Assembly: GCA_965197565.1 (NCBI GenBank) | Contig: CBDANK010000004.1 | Span: 1,240,001 to 1,304,000 of the forward strand | Reading direction: 5' to 3' | DNA: 64,000 nucleotides | From: G963667675 sp965197565 | GTDB taxonomy: Bacteria > Chloroflexota > Dehalococcoidia > Lucifugimonadales > UBA3495 | In this document: positions 51,751 through 60,407 of the stretch, piece by piece | How the letters are laid out: every line of letters starts with the position of its first letter | Position numbering within the stretch: position 1 is the first letter of the stretch | Notes under the pieces: generated by a model | The model's database searches: none | Told to the model about the DNA's origin: nothing | The model's input: the letters and a program-made list of their open reading frames with translations, nothing else | Position numbers and translations under genes: made by a program

Positions 51751-53412
51751 ATGAAAACCGTAGTCCCCAATATGCAGGATTACGAGGCGGCTTACCGCGA
51801 CGCCAGGTTGGAAGTGCCCCAGTATTTTAATTTCGGCTTTGATGTTGTCGACCGATGGGCCGAGGACAGGACCAAGCTGGCTCTGATCTCGGTGGGCTCG
51901 ACCGGTGAAAAAGCCCAGCAGCATACCTTCTGGGACTTGAAGATGCAGTCCAACCGGTTCGTCAATGTGTTGAGAAGCATGGACGTGGCAAAGGGCGACA
52001 GAGTGTTCATCATGTTGCCTAGAATCCCGGATTGGTACATTGCGATGCTAGGAATGATGAAGCTGGGCGTGGTGCCCATGCCTGCGACCACCCTGTGCAC
52101 ACCCAAGGACATTGAGTACAGGGTAAACCAGGCCGAGGCTGTCGCGGTGGTCACTGACCTGGAAAATGCGTCCAAGGTGGAGGAGGCCGCCCGCACCTGC
52201 CCTTCTCTCAAATACCTGATCGTGGTCGGAGGTGAAAAGCGGGGCTGGGTGTCCTTTGACCAAAAAATGGGCGCATCGCCGCCCTACCTGGAAGATGTAG
52301 AGCGGACTCGGAGCGACGACCCGCTGCTGATCTACTTTACCTCGGGCACCGTCGGCTACCCCAAGATGGTGTTGCACACCCAGGCCTCCTATGGCATCGG
52401 TCATGTGCTAACCGCAAAATACTGGCACGACCTCAATGCCACGGACCTTCAGTGGACCCTTTCGGATACCGGCTGGGCCAAGGCGGCATACGGGAAGCTG
52501 TTCGGCCAGTGGACCCAAGGAGCCGCAATCCTACAGCACGACGCCAAGGGACGTTTCGACGCAGGGTTGACTCTGCGAATGATTGGCAAATACGGCGTGA
52601 CCTCTTTCTGTGCGCCTCCCACTGCTTACCGGATGATGGTGTTGGAGGATTTGACCCAATACGACATGCCGGAGTTACGCCACTGCACCAGTGCCGGCGA
52701 GCCCTTGAACCCGGAAGTGATGAAAACCTGGGAGAACGGTACGGGGTTGACCATCTACGACGGCTACGGGCAGACCGAGACCGTTTTGTTGGTGGGCAAC
52801 TTCCAGTGTCTTCCTGTCCGTCCCGGCTCCATGGGCAAGCCCGTGCCCGGATTTCAGGTGAGTATCGTCGATGATGAGGGAAAGGCGCTGCCTCAAGGAG
52901 AGGAAGGCCAGATCGCGGTCAAAGTTAGACCGGAACGGCCCGTGGGCTTATTCCGCGAGTACTGGAAGGACCCGGAGGGTATGGCCCGTTCCTTCGTCGG
53001 GGACTGGTACCTGACCGGGGACAAAGGCTACCAGGATGCAGACGGGTATTTCTGGTTTGTGGGCCGGGCCGACGACGTCATCATATCCGCCGGTTACCGT
53101 ATCGGGCCTTTTGAAGTGGAAAGCGCGTTGATCGAGCATCCGGCGGTTGCCGAATCGGCGGTGGTAGCCAGTCCAGACCCGGTACGGGGCGAGATCGTAA
53201 AAGCCTTCGTCATCTTGAAACCCGGTTATGTCTCCTCTGATGAGCTGAGGTTGAGCATCCAAGACCACGTAAGAAGCGCCACTGCGCCCTACAAATATCC
53301 CCGGGCTATCGAGTTTGTCTCCGAGCTTCCCAAAACCATCAGCGGCAAGATCCGCCGCGTGGAACTGCGTGAGTCGGAGTTGGAACGGGCCAAAGCGCAA
53401 ACAACGGAGTAA
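51751..53412 (+). CDS. Acyl-CoA synthetase (AMP-forming, medium-chain/acetyl-CoA synthetase-like)
   Basis: The 553-aa enzyme activates a carboxylate through an acyl-adenylate. Core motifs are LIYFTSGTVGYPKMVLHT (P-loop-like A3), GYGQTETVLLVGN (A5), YLTGDKGYQDADGYFWFVGRADDVI (A7/A8) and LPKTISGKIRR with the catalytic C-terminal Lys. The overall pattern resembles medium-chain (MACS) and benzoate/acetate-type ligases. A GGAGG box four bases before ATG 51751 decides the start over GTG 51721. With the CoA-transferases and the hydratase remnant it suggests local acyl-CoA catabolism. Confidence 0.92.
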   Translation: MKTVVPNMQDYEAAYRDARLEVPQYFNFGFDVVDRWAEDRTKLALISVGSTGEKAQQHTFWDLKMQSNRFVNVLRSMDVAKGDRVFIMLPRIPDWYIAMLGMMKLGVVPMPATTLCTPKDIEYRVNQAEAVAVVTDLENASKVEEAARTCPSLKYLIVVGGEKRGWVSFDQKMGASPPYLEDVERTRSDDPLLIYFTSGTVGYPKMVLHTQASYGIGHVLTAKYWHDLNATDLQWTLSDTGWAKAAYGKLFGQWTQGAAILQHDAKGRFDAGLTLRMIGKYGVTSFCAPPTAYRMMVLEDLTQYDMPELRHCTSAGEPLNPEVMKTWENGTGLTIYDGYGQTETVLLVGNFQCLPVRPGSMGKPVPGFQVSIVDDEGKALPQGEEGQIAVKVRPERPVGLFREYWKDPEGMARSFVGDWYLTGDKGYQDADGYFWFVGRADDVIISAGYRIGPFEVESALIEHPAVAESAVVASPDPVRGEIVKAFVILKPGYVSSDELRLSIQDHVRSATAPYKYPRAIEFVSELPKTISGKIRRVELRESELERAKAQTTE

Positions 53413-53421
53413 TACCTGACG

Positions 53422-53525
53422 CTTCTCCATCGTCACTCCCGCGAAAGCATGTCCTCGTACTTGATACGGGGGCGGGAGTCCAGCGTGCCGGGTAGTGGAT
53501 TCCCGCGGAGGCGGGAATGACAGGA
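53422..53525. repeat. Short palindromic repeat (TCACTCCCGCG family)
   Basis: CGTCACTCCCGCG on the left and TTCCCGCGGAGGCGGGAATGAC on the right form imperfect inverted ends. The left end (CTTCTCCATCGTCACTCCCG) matches the outer flank of element A at 49507-49531. Confidence 0.6.
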
Positions 53526-53566
53526 ATGTCCGGCTTGGTTGTCGGATAGACTCTTAAGAAGAAGGG

Positions 53567-54226
53567 GTGGAATTGGAAAGCTTTAGCGAGCAATTGCGGG
53601 TTGAGGCCGAGCCCATTTGGACCCGGATTTTCGCTCAACCCTTCTTGCGGGAAATCAAAGACGGCACTTTGCCTTTGGCGAAGTTCCGCTATTACCTGGG
53701 CCAAGACTACCTCTACTTGGAGGGCTTTGCCAGGACCGTGGCCCTAGCGCTGGCCAAAGCCCCCGACTCCCGAACGCTGGAGGAGCTTTCCCACCGGGTG
53801 ATGACTCCTGTCGAACGGCCGCTGCATCACAAGCTGCTGGCGCAAGCGGGACTTACTCTGGAGGACATCGAGAAGGTTGTGCCGTCCCCCACCAATACCG
53901 CTTACGTGGACCACATGCTAAAGACCGCTTCCCTTTATGGTCTCGGACCCACCGCCGCGGCCCTCTTACCCTGTCCCTGGACCTACCACGAGCTTAGACA
54001 CGCCCTGGGCCAATCGGAGCACCCACTATACAGGCAGTGGACCGAGTTCTACGTCTCGGGCTTGCTGCAAGACAGTGTGGATGCTTGGCGGGGGTTTGTG
54101 GACGAAGCGGCCCGAGAAGCCGGTCCAAGGGAGTTGGAAACCATGCGAAAAGCGTTCCTGATCAGTTCCCGCTACGAGTACATGTTCTGGGACATGGCCT
54201 ACCGCCAGGAACAGTGGCCGGTGTAA
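53567..54226 (+). CDS. TenA/PqqC-fold protein
   Basis: The 219-aa all-helical protein matches the TenA family: FSEQLRVEAEPIWTRIFAQPFLREI-type opening, AKFRYYLGQDYLYLEGFAR, HHKLLAQAG, CPWTYHELR with the conserved CPW/Y segment, and WTEFYVSGLLQDSVDAW. TenA enzymes hydrolyse aminopyrimidine thiamine breakdown products or thiamine, salvaging HMP. The catalytic Cys is in ALLPCPWTYHE. No TPP riboswitch or other thi gene is visible. The start is GTG 53567, or TTG 53573 which fits the AAGGGG box better. Confidence 0.88.
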   Translation: MELESFSEQLRVEAEPIWTRIFAQPFLREIKDGTLPLAKFRYYLGQDYLYLEGFARTVALALAKAPDSRTLEELSHRVMTPVERPLHHKLLAQAGLTLEDIEKVVPSPTNTAYVDHMLKTASLYGLGPTAAALLPCPWTYHELRHALGQSEHPLYRQWTEFYVSGLLQDSVDAWRGFVDEAAREAGPRELETMRKAFLISSRYEYMFWDMAYRQEQWPV

Positions 54227-54298
54227 CAATCCGGCGCTTATCGTTGGGCCTCTCTTCATGGGGCCGGGAACAACATTACAGCAAAAAGGAGGGCTGGA

Positions 54299-55096
54299 AT
54301 GCCCAAAGCAGCAATCAACGGAATCGATCTCTATTACGAGTCCCACGGCAGAGGCCCGGCGATGGTGTTTGCCCACGGTCGCGGCGGCAACCACATCAGT
54401 TGGTGGCAGCAAGTGGCCCGGTTCTCCGGCGAGTACCAATGCGTGACTTTCGACCACCGGGGCTGGGGGCAGTCGGTGGCGTCCTTTGGCTCGCCACTAC
54501 GGGAGAACTTCACCGCCGACCTGACGGCGCTCTTGGACCACTTGGGCATACAGGAGATGTTTCTCGTAGCCCAGTCGATGGGCGGGCTCTGCTGCCTGGA
54601 GTTTGTTTTGGCCCACCCGGAGCGGACGCTGGGGCTGGTCCTAGGCGACACCACCGGAGGGCTAGCCAGCCTCGGGGTGCTGGAAGCGTTGGGCCGCGTT
54701 CCTCCTGCTCCCGACGGCCCGGCCCGTACATTGGCCGCCTCCTTCATCGAGCAGCAACCGGGGTTAACCTTCCTCTACCAGCAGGTCCGCGGACTGAACC
54801 CGGAGCGGGGCGAGGACGGAGTGATGCCCGGCTTTCGCCGCGCTGATGGGCCAAAGGACCCCGCGTTCGCCGGATGGCAGGTGCCCACGTTGTTAATAGT
54901 CGGCGATGAGGACCGCATCTTCCCGCCCGACGTTATCGCCGAGGTGCACAAAGCTATACCCGGCTCACGGATGGAAGTAATACCCGGGGCCGGCCACTCC
55001 GTTCACTTTGAAAAGGCCGAAATCTTTAACCGGCTACTGGCCGAGTTCTGCAACGGGGTCCTGGCCGGACGACCCGCGGGAGCGTCGACGGTGTGA
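54299..55096 (+). CDS. Alpha/beta hydrolase
   Basis: The 265-aa alpha/beta hydrolase has an oxyanion HGRGG (FAHGRGGNHISWW), the nucleophile elbow AQSMGG with the catalytic Ser, the acid in LIVGDEDRIFPP and the His in GAGHSVHFEKAEIF. AKKGAGGGC-type AAGGAGGG sequence before the ATG gives a good ribosome site. Members hydrolyse esters, epoxides or C-C bonds; the substrate is unknown. It follows the TenA gene by 72 bases and may be co-transcribed. Confidence 0.88.
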   Translation: MPKAAINGIDLYYESHGRGPAMVFAHGRGGNHISWWQQVARFSGEYQCVTFDHRGWGQSVASFGSPLRENFTADLTALLDHLGIQEMFLVAQSMGGLCCLEFVLAHPERTLGLVLGDTTGGLASLGVLEALGRVPPAPDGPARTLAASFIEQQPGLTFLYQQVRGLNPERGEDGVMPGFRRADGPKDPAFAGWQVPTLLIVGDEDRIFPPDVIAEVHKAIPGSRMEVIPGAGHSVHFEKAEIFNRLLAEFCNGVLAGRPAGASTV

Positions 55097-55164
55097 TTCT
55101 CTAAAAATCCCCCATGCCGGTTGAGGCTGGCACCGCGAAGGATGAAAATGGAGGGAGGTGCGGC

Positions 55165-56946
55165 CTAACTAGCGTCGGTACGCTGATGCCGCCCGATGTA
55201 GCCGACGATGACCTTCTTCTCGACGGCCTCCCAAGCGAAGGCAATTCGAATTGTGCCGCGGTGGTAGCCGTTTCCGGTCCCGATATGTTCCCGCAACTCG
55301 TGCGACCGATGGCCCACATGTGTCTCGTAGTAATCCTTGTACTTGCCGACTGTGACGTCTGACTGATTGGAGGCGTAGCGCCATCCGCAGGCGTGTCTGA
55401 GGGAGAAGTTGAGATCGGGTTCGCCGTTTTCCCCCATCCTAGCATGGTAGTAAGTGGTGGCGAGCCATTCGAGGGCATCCCAGACTTGTCGGGGATTGTC
55501 GAAGGGAACCTCGATGTCGGACTTAGAGTTGAGTTGGAAGGTTATCCAGTCCGCCAGATTCTCCTTGGCCAACTGCACCACCTGAGCAACACTCTCAAAG
55601 TCGGGTAAGGAGCCATCGACATTTGCCTCCTCCGACTTAACATCTTGGTAAGAGCGCCTCCACATTTCGGCGAGATTCCGGCTTTCGTTAAGATCGCTCT
55701 CCAGCTCGCTTGCTTGCTCGGTCAAGTGTCGGTTGCCTGAGTTGAGGCTCTGGTTCTCTGCCGATAGCCGTTCAACATCGGCACGCAGCATTGCTAACTT
55801 AGCTTCGACCGCCACATAGTGCTCTTCAGGAGGGAGCGGGTTAAACGCCGGGCCATGCAGCGTCGGCCCTTCAACTTGCGGTTTCGCCAGTGGCGCATGG
55901 ACTTCCAGTCTCTCGAATTGGGAGAGGATATCGTCGATTCGCTCCTGTAATTCGGAACGGCGAGGGGCAAGCTTGGCTTCCTTGCTGCGGACAGCGGCCA
56001 TGTGATGCACTGGGGCATATTCGTCTAGCAAGGAAGCCAATCTGTCGATGACCTCGCGGGCTTCTTCAATATCGGTCCAAGGGTGCCGCCGCTGCGCAAG
56101 CTTCTCCTCAGCGTTCCACTCGAAAAACTTCAATAGGCTAGCGTGTCGTGTGGCGATGGCTAAGAGTTGTGAATCCAGTTCGGCTGCCTTTCTGACATCG
56201 GCCAACTTCTCCTTTCTAATTAACGCAATTGCTTTGGAAAAGTTGATAAGTGGATCCCATTCTGGCGCATCGTGGGGCAGTACCCGCAACGTGTCGAGAA
56301 TTGGCCCAAATCCGCCCTGCGGTTCATCTGAAACAGTGACCGGGGAGTCTAGGGCTTCCGCGTCAGCCTTCTTCGTGCTACAGTCTTCACCATTCTCAAC
56401 TGCCGAGATGGTCGGAGAATTGGAGTCCTCCTCGTCAGTAAGCATGACCCCACTGGTGTAGCAACTCATCAGAAGCAGGTCGTCGTCACTAAATTCGGTG
56501 CGAAGCTCGATCAGGTGGTCAATCGCGTCTTTCCAGCGTGGGTCGAAGTGACCGATCAAAATGGTATTTGTTGCATAGTCTGGTTCGCCGTCCAAGAGCG
56601 ATTCATCCCTGAAGTGGGCGTCAACTAGATCACGCAACGGCTGTAGCGACTCTGCCCACACTCTTAATACGGCCCCGGCTAGATAATCGTTATATCGGAC
56701 GGATGCCGTGACGGGTTCTTGGAGGAGAGGGGTGGGCGCGATGCTGGCGTTGCGGAACCCCTTCACGCTGACGCGGGCATCGACCCATCTATCAAGAGTG
56801 GCACGGGCTTCAGCAGACACTTGGTCCCGCTCAGTCAGTGTCCGCTTGACTACCTCAGCGCGATATTCCTCAGTCATCCGAAAGAAAACCACGCTTAGGC
56901 CAACCTCCTTAAATTGTGTTGGGTCGTCGTTGAGAGAGTTCCTCAT
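55165..56946 (-). CDS. Unrecognised 593-aa protein with coiled coil and a compact C-terminal domain
   Basis: I do not recognise this protein. The N-terminal third is mixed (LSVVFFRMTEEYRAEVVKR near the start), the middle (about 240-440) is strongly helical with a coiled coil (LSAENQSLNSGNRHLTEQ and on), and the C-terminus (about 455-593) is a globular, His/Tyr-rich domain containing ADWITFQLNSKSDIEV, ATTYYHARMG and GTIRIAFAWEAVEKKVIVGY-type strands in shorter form. The last part resembles the small beta-sheet folds of RelE-like proteins, but that is only an impression. Base use looks less GC-rich than the neighbours, suggesting transfer. It lies alone at the start of an accessory segment. The ribosome site is weak, so the N-terminus may be shorter. 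Confidence 0.75.
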   Translation of the reverse strand: MRNSLNDDPTQFKEVGLSVVFFRMTEEYRAEVVKRTLTERDQVSAEARATLDRWVDARVSVKGFRNASIAPTPLLQEPVTASVRYNDYLAGAVLRVWAESLQPLRDLVDAHFRDESLLDGEPDYATNTILIGHFDPRWKDAIDHLIELRTEFSDDDLLLMSCYTSGVMLTDEEDSNSPTISAVENGEDCSTKKADAEALDSPVTVSDEPQGGFGPILDTLRVLPHDAPEWDPLINFSKAIALIRKEKLADVRKAAELDSQLLAIATRHASLLKFFEWNAEEKLAQRRHPWTDIEEAREVIDRLASLLDEYAPVHHMAAVRSKEAKLAPRRSELQERIDDILSQFERLEVHAPLAKPQVEGPTLHGPAFNPLPPEEHYVAVEAKLAMLRADVERLSAENQSLNSGNRHLTEQASELESDLNESRNLAEMWRRSYQDVKSEEANVDGSLPDFESVAQVVQLAKENLADWITFQLNSKSDIEVPFDNPRQVWDALEWLATTYYHARMGENGEPDLNFSLRHACGWRYASNQSDVTVGKYKDYYETHVGHRSHELREHIGTGNGYHRGTIRIAFAWEAVEKKVIVGYIGRHQRTDAS

Positions 56947-57231
56947 TTCCTCAGCACCTCGGGTCCACTTATCTGCTTCTTATTCACTTATGTTGGACCG
57001 TTCGCCGACACAATTCGCTAACCGTATCCCACTAGGACCTCTTTCAAGGTTACACAAGTGCACAACTGAACAACTACGCGTCTCCTCAAACTAAGGATTC
57101 CTGTTGCCGCAGAAAGGGCTTGCGGGGGGGTCGGGCTATTCTCAGAGGAATGACGGGGCATTCGCCCCGGTTTCCCTAATCCATCGATGGAACCCGGGGC
57201 GGCTTTTGTCTCGACTTTCGATTGAGTGCGA

Positions 57232-58329
57232 TTACGGCGCGGTGGTCCCGGCTCCCCAGCCGTAGGGAATGCTCACTAGGGCCGGTTCCAGTTCCTGAAT
57301 ATTTGTTTGGCCACAGTAAGCCATGCAGCGGTCTATTTCCTCTCGGAGCAGTTCCAGCACGCCGTGGACCCCCGCCGCGCCGTCTACCGCCAAGCCCCAG
57401 AACGACGGCCGTCCGATAGCCACCGCCCTGGCGCCCAAGGCCAATGCTTTGACCACGTCGCTGCCTCGCCTGACCCCCGAGTCAACGTAAACCTCGGCCC
57501 GTCCCTTGGCCGCATCCACAATCTCGGGGACCATTTCGATGGCGCCCATGGTCATGTCCAACTGTCGGCCGCCGTGGGTGGACACCAAGATGCCCTCAAC
57601 CCCGTGTTCTACCGCCAGATGAGCATCCTCGGCGGTCCTGATGCCCTTGAGGACCAAGGGCAGAGAAGTCAAGGAACGCAGCCATTCCAGCCCTTTCCAG
57701 GTCAAGGGCGGCGCCACCGCAGCGTCCCAGGCCGGAGATTCGTCAGTTCCCGAGGCCTCGGCTTCCCGGTCGGCCATTCCTCGGAAGTTGCCCAAGGGGA
57801 AGGACCTAACATAGTTGTTGCGGATGTCCCGTTCCTTGGGACTGGGCGCTGGCGTATCCACGGTCAAGCATATCGCCTTGAACCCGGCCTCTTCGGCCCG
57901 GTGCACCAGCATTTCAGTGAACTCGTTACCCCGGTGATAGAGCTGGAACCACAAGGGACCCGTGGCGGCTTCGGAAACCTCCTCCAGGCTGTAGTTGGAA
58001 GAGGTGCTGAGCATCATCAAAGTGCCGGACATCCCGGCGGCCCTGGCTGTGGCCAACTCTCCCTCCGGATGAGCGCTCATATGGCTGCCGGCGGGAGAGA
58101 TCATCACCGGCAGGCTGATAGGTTCTCCGAGGACCGTGGTCGAAATGTCCCGCTGGGAGACATCCCGAAGAAAACGGGGCCGGAGCGCCAATTCTTCGAA
58201 GGCGCTCCGGTTCCTCCGGGTGGTGAACTCGTCCATGGCCCCGCCCTCGATGAAGTCCCAGATGTTGTGGGGCAGTACCTGTTTGGCCCTGGCCTCATAG
58301 TCGTAAAGGTTTATCGGGTCCATGCGCAT
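57232..58329 (-). CDS. FMN-dependent alpha-hydroxy-acid oxidase/dehydrogenase, copy 1
   Basis: The 365-aa protein is a flavin-dependent 2-hydroxyacid oxidizing enzyme of the glycolate oxidase/lactate dehydrogenase family: IWDFIEGGAMDEFTTRRNR, LPVMISPAGSHMSAHPEGE, LWFQLYHRGNEFTE with the active-site Tyr (Tyr131), LTVDTPAPS, LVLKGIRTAEDA with the flavin-contacting Lys, and VSTHGGRQLDM with catalytic His. The PROSITE-type SNHGGRQ is STHGGRQ here. AGGAGG five bases before ATG 58329 decides the start. The long plus-strand frame antisense to it is a shadow. Confidence 0.92.
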   Translation of the reverse strand: MRMDPINLYDYEARAKQVLPHNIWDFIEGGAMDEFTTRRNRSAFEELALRPRFLRDVSQRDISTTVLGEPISLPVMISPAGSHMSAHPEGELATARAAGMSGTLMMLSTSSNYSLEEVSEAATGPLWFQLYHRGNEFTEMLVHRAEEAGFKAICLTVDTPAPSPKERDIRNNYVRSFPLGNFRGMADREAEASGTDESPAWDAAVAPPLTWKGLEWLRSLTSLPLVLKGIRTAEDAHLAVEHGVEGILVSTHGGRQLDMTMGAIEMVPEIVDAAKGRAEVYVDSGVRRGSDVVKALALGARAVAIGRPSFWGLAVDGAAGVHGVLELLREEIDRCMAYCGQTNIQELEPALVSIPYGWGAGTTAP

Positions 58330-58454
58330 GGATACCTCCTGTTTCCTGGCTGTCGGCCAGCATTCCCACAAGGAGAGCTTTCGGGGTGAATCTGAAAAGG
58401 AAAACGGTATTTACTGTACTCGCTCTGTGACGGTCTAGCAACCGGGCATACAAC

Positions 58455-58670
58455 TTGAGACCTTTGCGTAATTGGTCGCTCAACTTGTCATTCCGACCGG
58501 AGGGAGGAATCTAAGGCGTTGCACCGGAGTCGTCGCGTCGGTCCAGCTACAGACCCAGTGCTTGCTGACATAGGTTTGAGATTCCTCACTCCGCTTCGCT
58601 GCGTTCGGAATGACATGGTTGGGGGTTGTGCATCGGAATGACAGGGGTGGGGGTTATGCAAAGGCCTCCA
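58455..58670. repeat. MITE-like element B, inverted copy of element A
   Basis: The element starts TTGAGACCTTTGCGTAA and ends TTATGCAAAGGCCTCCAA, imperfect inverted ends. The stretch GGTCGCTCAACTTGTCATTC and the following 120 bases match element A read on the opposite strand. It lies in the 513-base gap 58330-58842 between the two oxidase genes, which contains no real gene. Confidence 0.8.
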
Positions 58671-58724
58671 ACTTAAAAAGGGCGTCAGGGCTTCGCCGCA
58701 CGCGCCTTTCAAACCTCTTTTGGG

Positions 58725-58798
58725 GTAACTGTCCTTCGACTCCGCTGCGCTCAGGATGAGCGGTTCCGGGTTTGCGCTGACCAACCCTGAACAGTTAC
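58725..58798. repeat. GTAACTGT/ACAGTTAC-ended palindromic repeat, copy 1
   Basis: GTAACTGT and ACAGTTAC bound a unit containing CCTTCGACTCCGCTGCGCTC and AGGATGAGCGGTTCC. The same unit, with longer ends, is present at 61091-61219. Confidence 0.7.
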
Positions 58799-58842
58799 CT
58801 TTTGGACGGGCGGCTGGAAATGTAAGAATTGGTTCAGGGGCG

Positions 58843-59940
58843 CTAAGGCGCCGTGGTCCCCAACCCCCAACCGTCGGGGATGCGCACCAGGTCCGGCTGC
58901 AATTCCCGGATATTTGACTCTCCGCAGTAGGCCAGGCAACGGTCTATCTCCTCGCGTAACAGCTCCAACACACCGTGGACTCCTTTGTCGCCGCCGACAG
59001 CCAGGCCCCAGAACAAAGGCCGCCCGATGGCCACGGCCCGTGCGCCCAAAGCCAAGGCTTTAACCACGTCGCTGCCCCGGCGCACCCCGGAGTCAACGTA
59101 CACCTCAGCCCGTCCTTTGACCGCTTCCACAATCTCCGGGACCGTTTCTATGGCACCCATGGTCATGTCCAACTGGCGGCCGCCGTGAGTGGATACTTGA
59201 ATGCCCTCGACCCCATGCTCCACGGCCAAGCGGGCGTCCTCGGCAGTCCTGATACCTTTCAGGACCAACGGCAGAGAGGTGAGCGAGCGTAGCCACTCCA
59301 GCTCTTTCCAGGTGAGGGGCGGCACCAGCGAAGTCTCCCAGGCCAGCCCCTCGTCGACTCCGGATGCCTCGGTTAGCGGAGTAGACCTGCCCCGGAAGTT
59401 GCCCAGTGGGAAGGGCCGAACATACCGATTACGGAGGTCTCGTTCCTTACGACTTGGCACGGGAATGTCGGCGCCCAAGCAGATGGCCTTGAAGCCGGCC
59501 TCTTCGGCCCGCCGCACCAGCATCTCGCTGTACGCATAACCGTGGTGGTCAAGCTGGTACCACAAGGGGCCGGTTGCGGCCTCTGCCACCTCTTCCATGC
59601 TGCAATTGGACGATGTGCTGAGCATCATCAGGGTGTTGGACATCCCGGCGCCTTTGGCTGTGGCCACTTCTCCTTCCGGGTGGACGCTCATGTGGCCGCC
59701 GGCGGGGCAAATCATCACCGGCAGGCTTATTGGCTCACCAAGGACAGTGGTTGAAATGTCGCGGCGGGAAATATCCCGCAGAAAACGGGGCCGCAAGGCT
59801 AAGTCTTCGAAAGCCGTCCGGTTCCGCCGGGTGGTGACCTCGTCCATGGCCCCGCCTTCAACGAAGTCCCAGATGTTGTGGGGCAGGAGCTGCTTGGCCC
59901 TGGCCTCATAGTCGTAAAGGTTGATCGGGTCCAGGCGCAT
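58843..59940 (-). CDS. FMN-dependent alpha-hydroxy-acid oxidase homologue, copy 2
   Basis: This 365-aa paralogue aligns with copy 1 without gaps. Two active-site positions differ: the QLY Tyr is Asp131 (LWYQLDHHGYAYSE), and LTVDTP is LGADIP. Lys in LVLKGI and His252 in VSTHGGRQLDM remain. In glycolate oxidase the Tyr stabilises the substrate carboxylate/hydroxyl side, so this copy probably has another substrate or lacks oxidase activity. GAGAGG precedes ATG 59940. The pair is probably a tandem duplication now separated by repeats. Confidence 0.9.
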   Translation of the reverse strand: MRLDPINLYDYEARAKQLLPHNIWDFVEGGAMDEVTTRRNRTAFEDLALRPRFLRDISRRDISTTVLGEPISLPVMICPAGGHMSVHPEGEVATAKGAGMSNTLMMLSTSSNCSMEEVAEAATGPLWYQLDHHGYAYSEMLVRRAEEAGFKAICLGADIPVPSRKERDLRNRYVRPFPLGNFRGRSTPLTEASGVDEGLAWETSLVPPLTWKELEWLRSLTSLPLVLKGIRTAEDARLAVEHGVEGIQVSTHGGRQLDMTMGAIETVPEIVEAVKGRAEVYVDSGVRRGSDVVKALALGARAVAIGRPLFWGLAVGGDKGVHGVLELLREEIDRCLAYCGESNIRELQPDLVRIPDGWGLGTTAP

Positions 59941-60092
59941 AGATACCTCTCATTTGGAGTGTCTACCCCCGACCCGCCGGACCGGTCCACGCCCCTGGGA
60001 TGGGGATTCATGCCTGACGAGACGTTACCTACTCTAACCGCCGGGGATGCCAGTGGCAAGGAGTTGAAGTAATGGTGTTTGAATGGCTATCT

Positions 60093-60407
60093 TCAAGTGA
60101 CGCCCGGGTGATAGGCGGACCAGGGAAGGAGGGCATGAAGAAGGAGGGAAGGGCTCGGTTCTTGGCGGAGAGAGGCACAGCGTTCAAGGTAGCGGGCGGC
60201 ACCGGTGAAGGTTGGGAGGTGGAAACCCGCCTTGGCGACGCGGGAGACGAAGGCCTGGGGGGAGGGAGTGGGCCGTTTTTCCGCTTGGGCGCAGGGCCAT
60301 TGGGTGCAGAGATCGTCGGCCATGCGTTGAAGCATGAGCTGGGCGTAGGGTAGGGCCAATCTCCGGCGAAGGGAGCGGACGCGGGCTTGCAAAGAGCTAA
60401 TGTTCAT
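60093..60407 (-). CDS. Small basic protein coupled to an HTH gene
   Basis: The 104-aa protein begins MNISSLQARVRSLRRRLALP with a basic, helical N-terminus; the remainder (QAFVSRVAKAGFHLPTFTGA and on) has no family that I recognise. Its ATG overlaps the stop of the upstream HTH gene (ATGA at 60404-60407) and AGGAGA lies seven bases upstream, so translation is probably coupled. The pair looks like a remnant of a phage or transposable packaging/replication module. Confidence 0.5.
   Translation of the reverse strand: MNISSLQARVRSLRRRLALPYAQLMLQRMADDLCTQWPCAQAEKRPTPSPQAFVSRVAKAGFHLPTFTGAARYLERCASLRQEPSPSLLLHALLPWSAYHPGVT

Noticed and set aside
54037..54846. 269-aa frame crossing the TenA and alpha/beta hydrolase genes
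   Set aside because: It spans two well-supported genes in another frame and has no recognisable domain.
57307..58389. 360-aa plus-strand frame antisense to the first hydroxy-acid oxidase
   Set aside because: Low-complexity His/Gly/Pro translation typical of antisense to a GC-rich gene.
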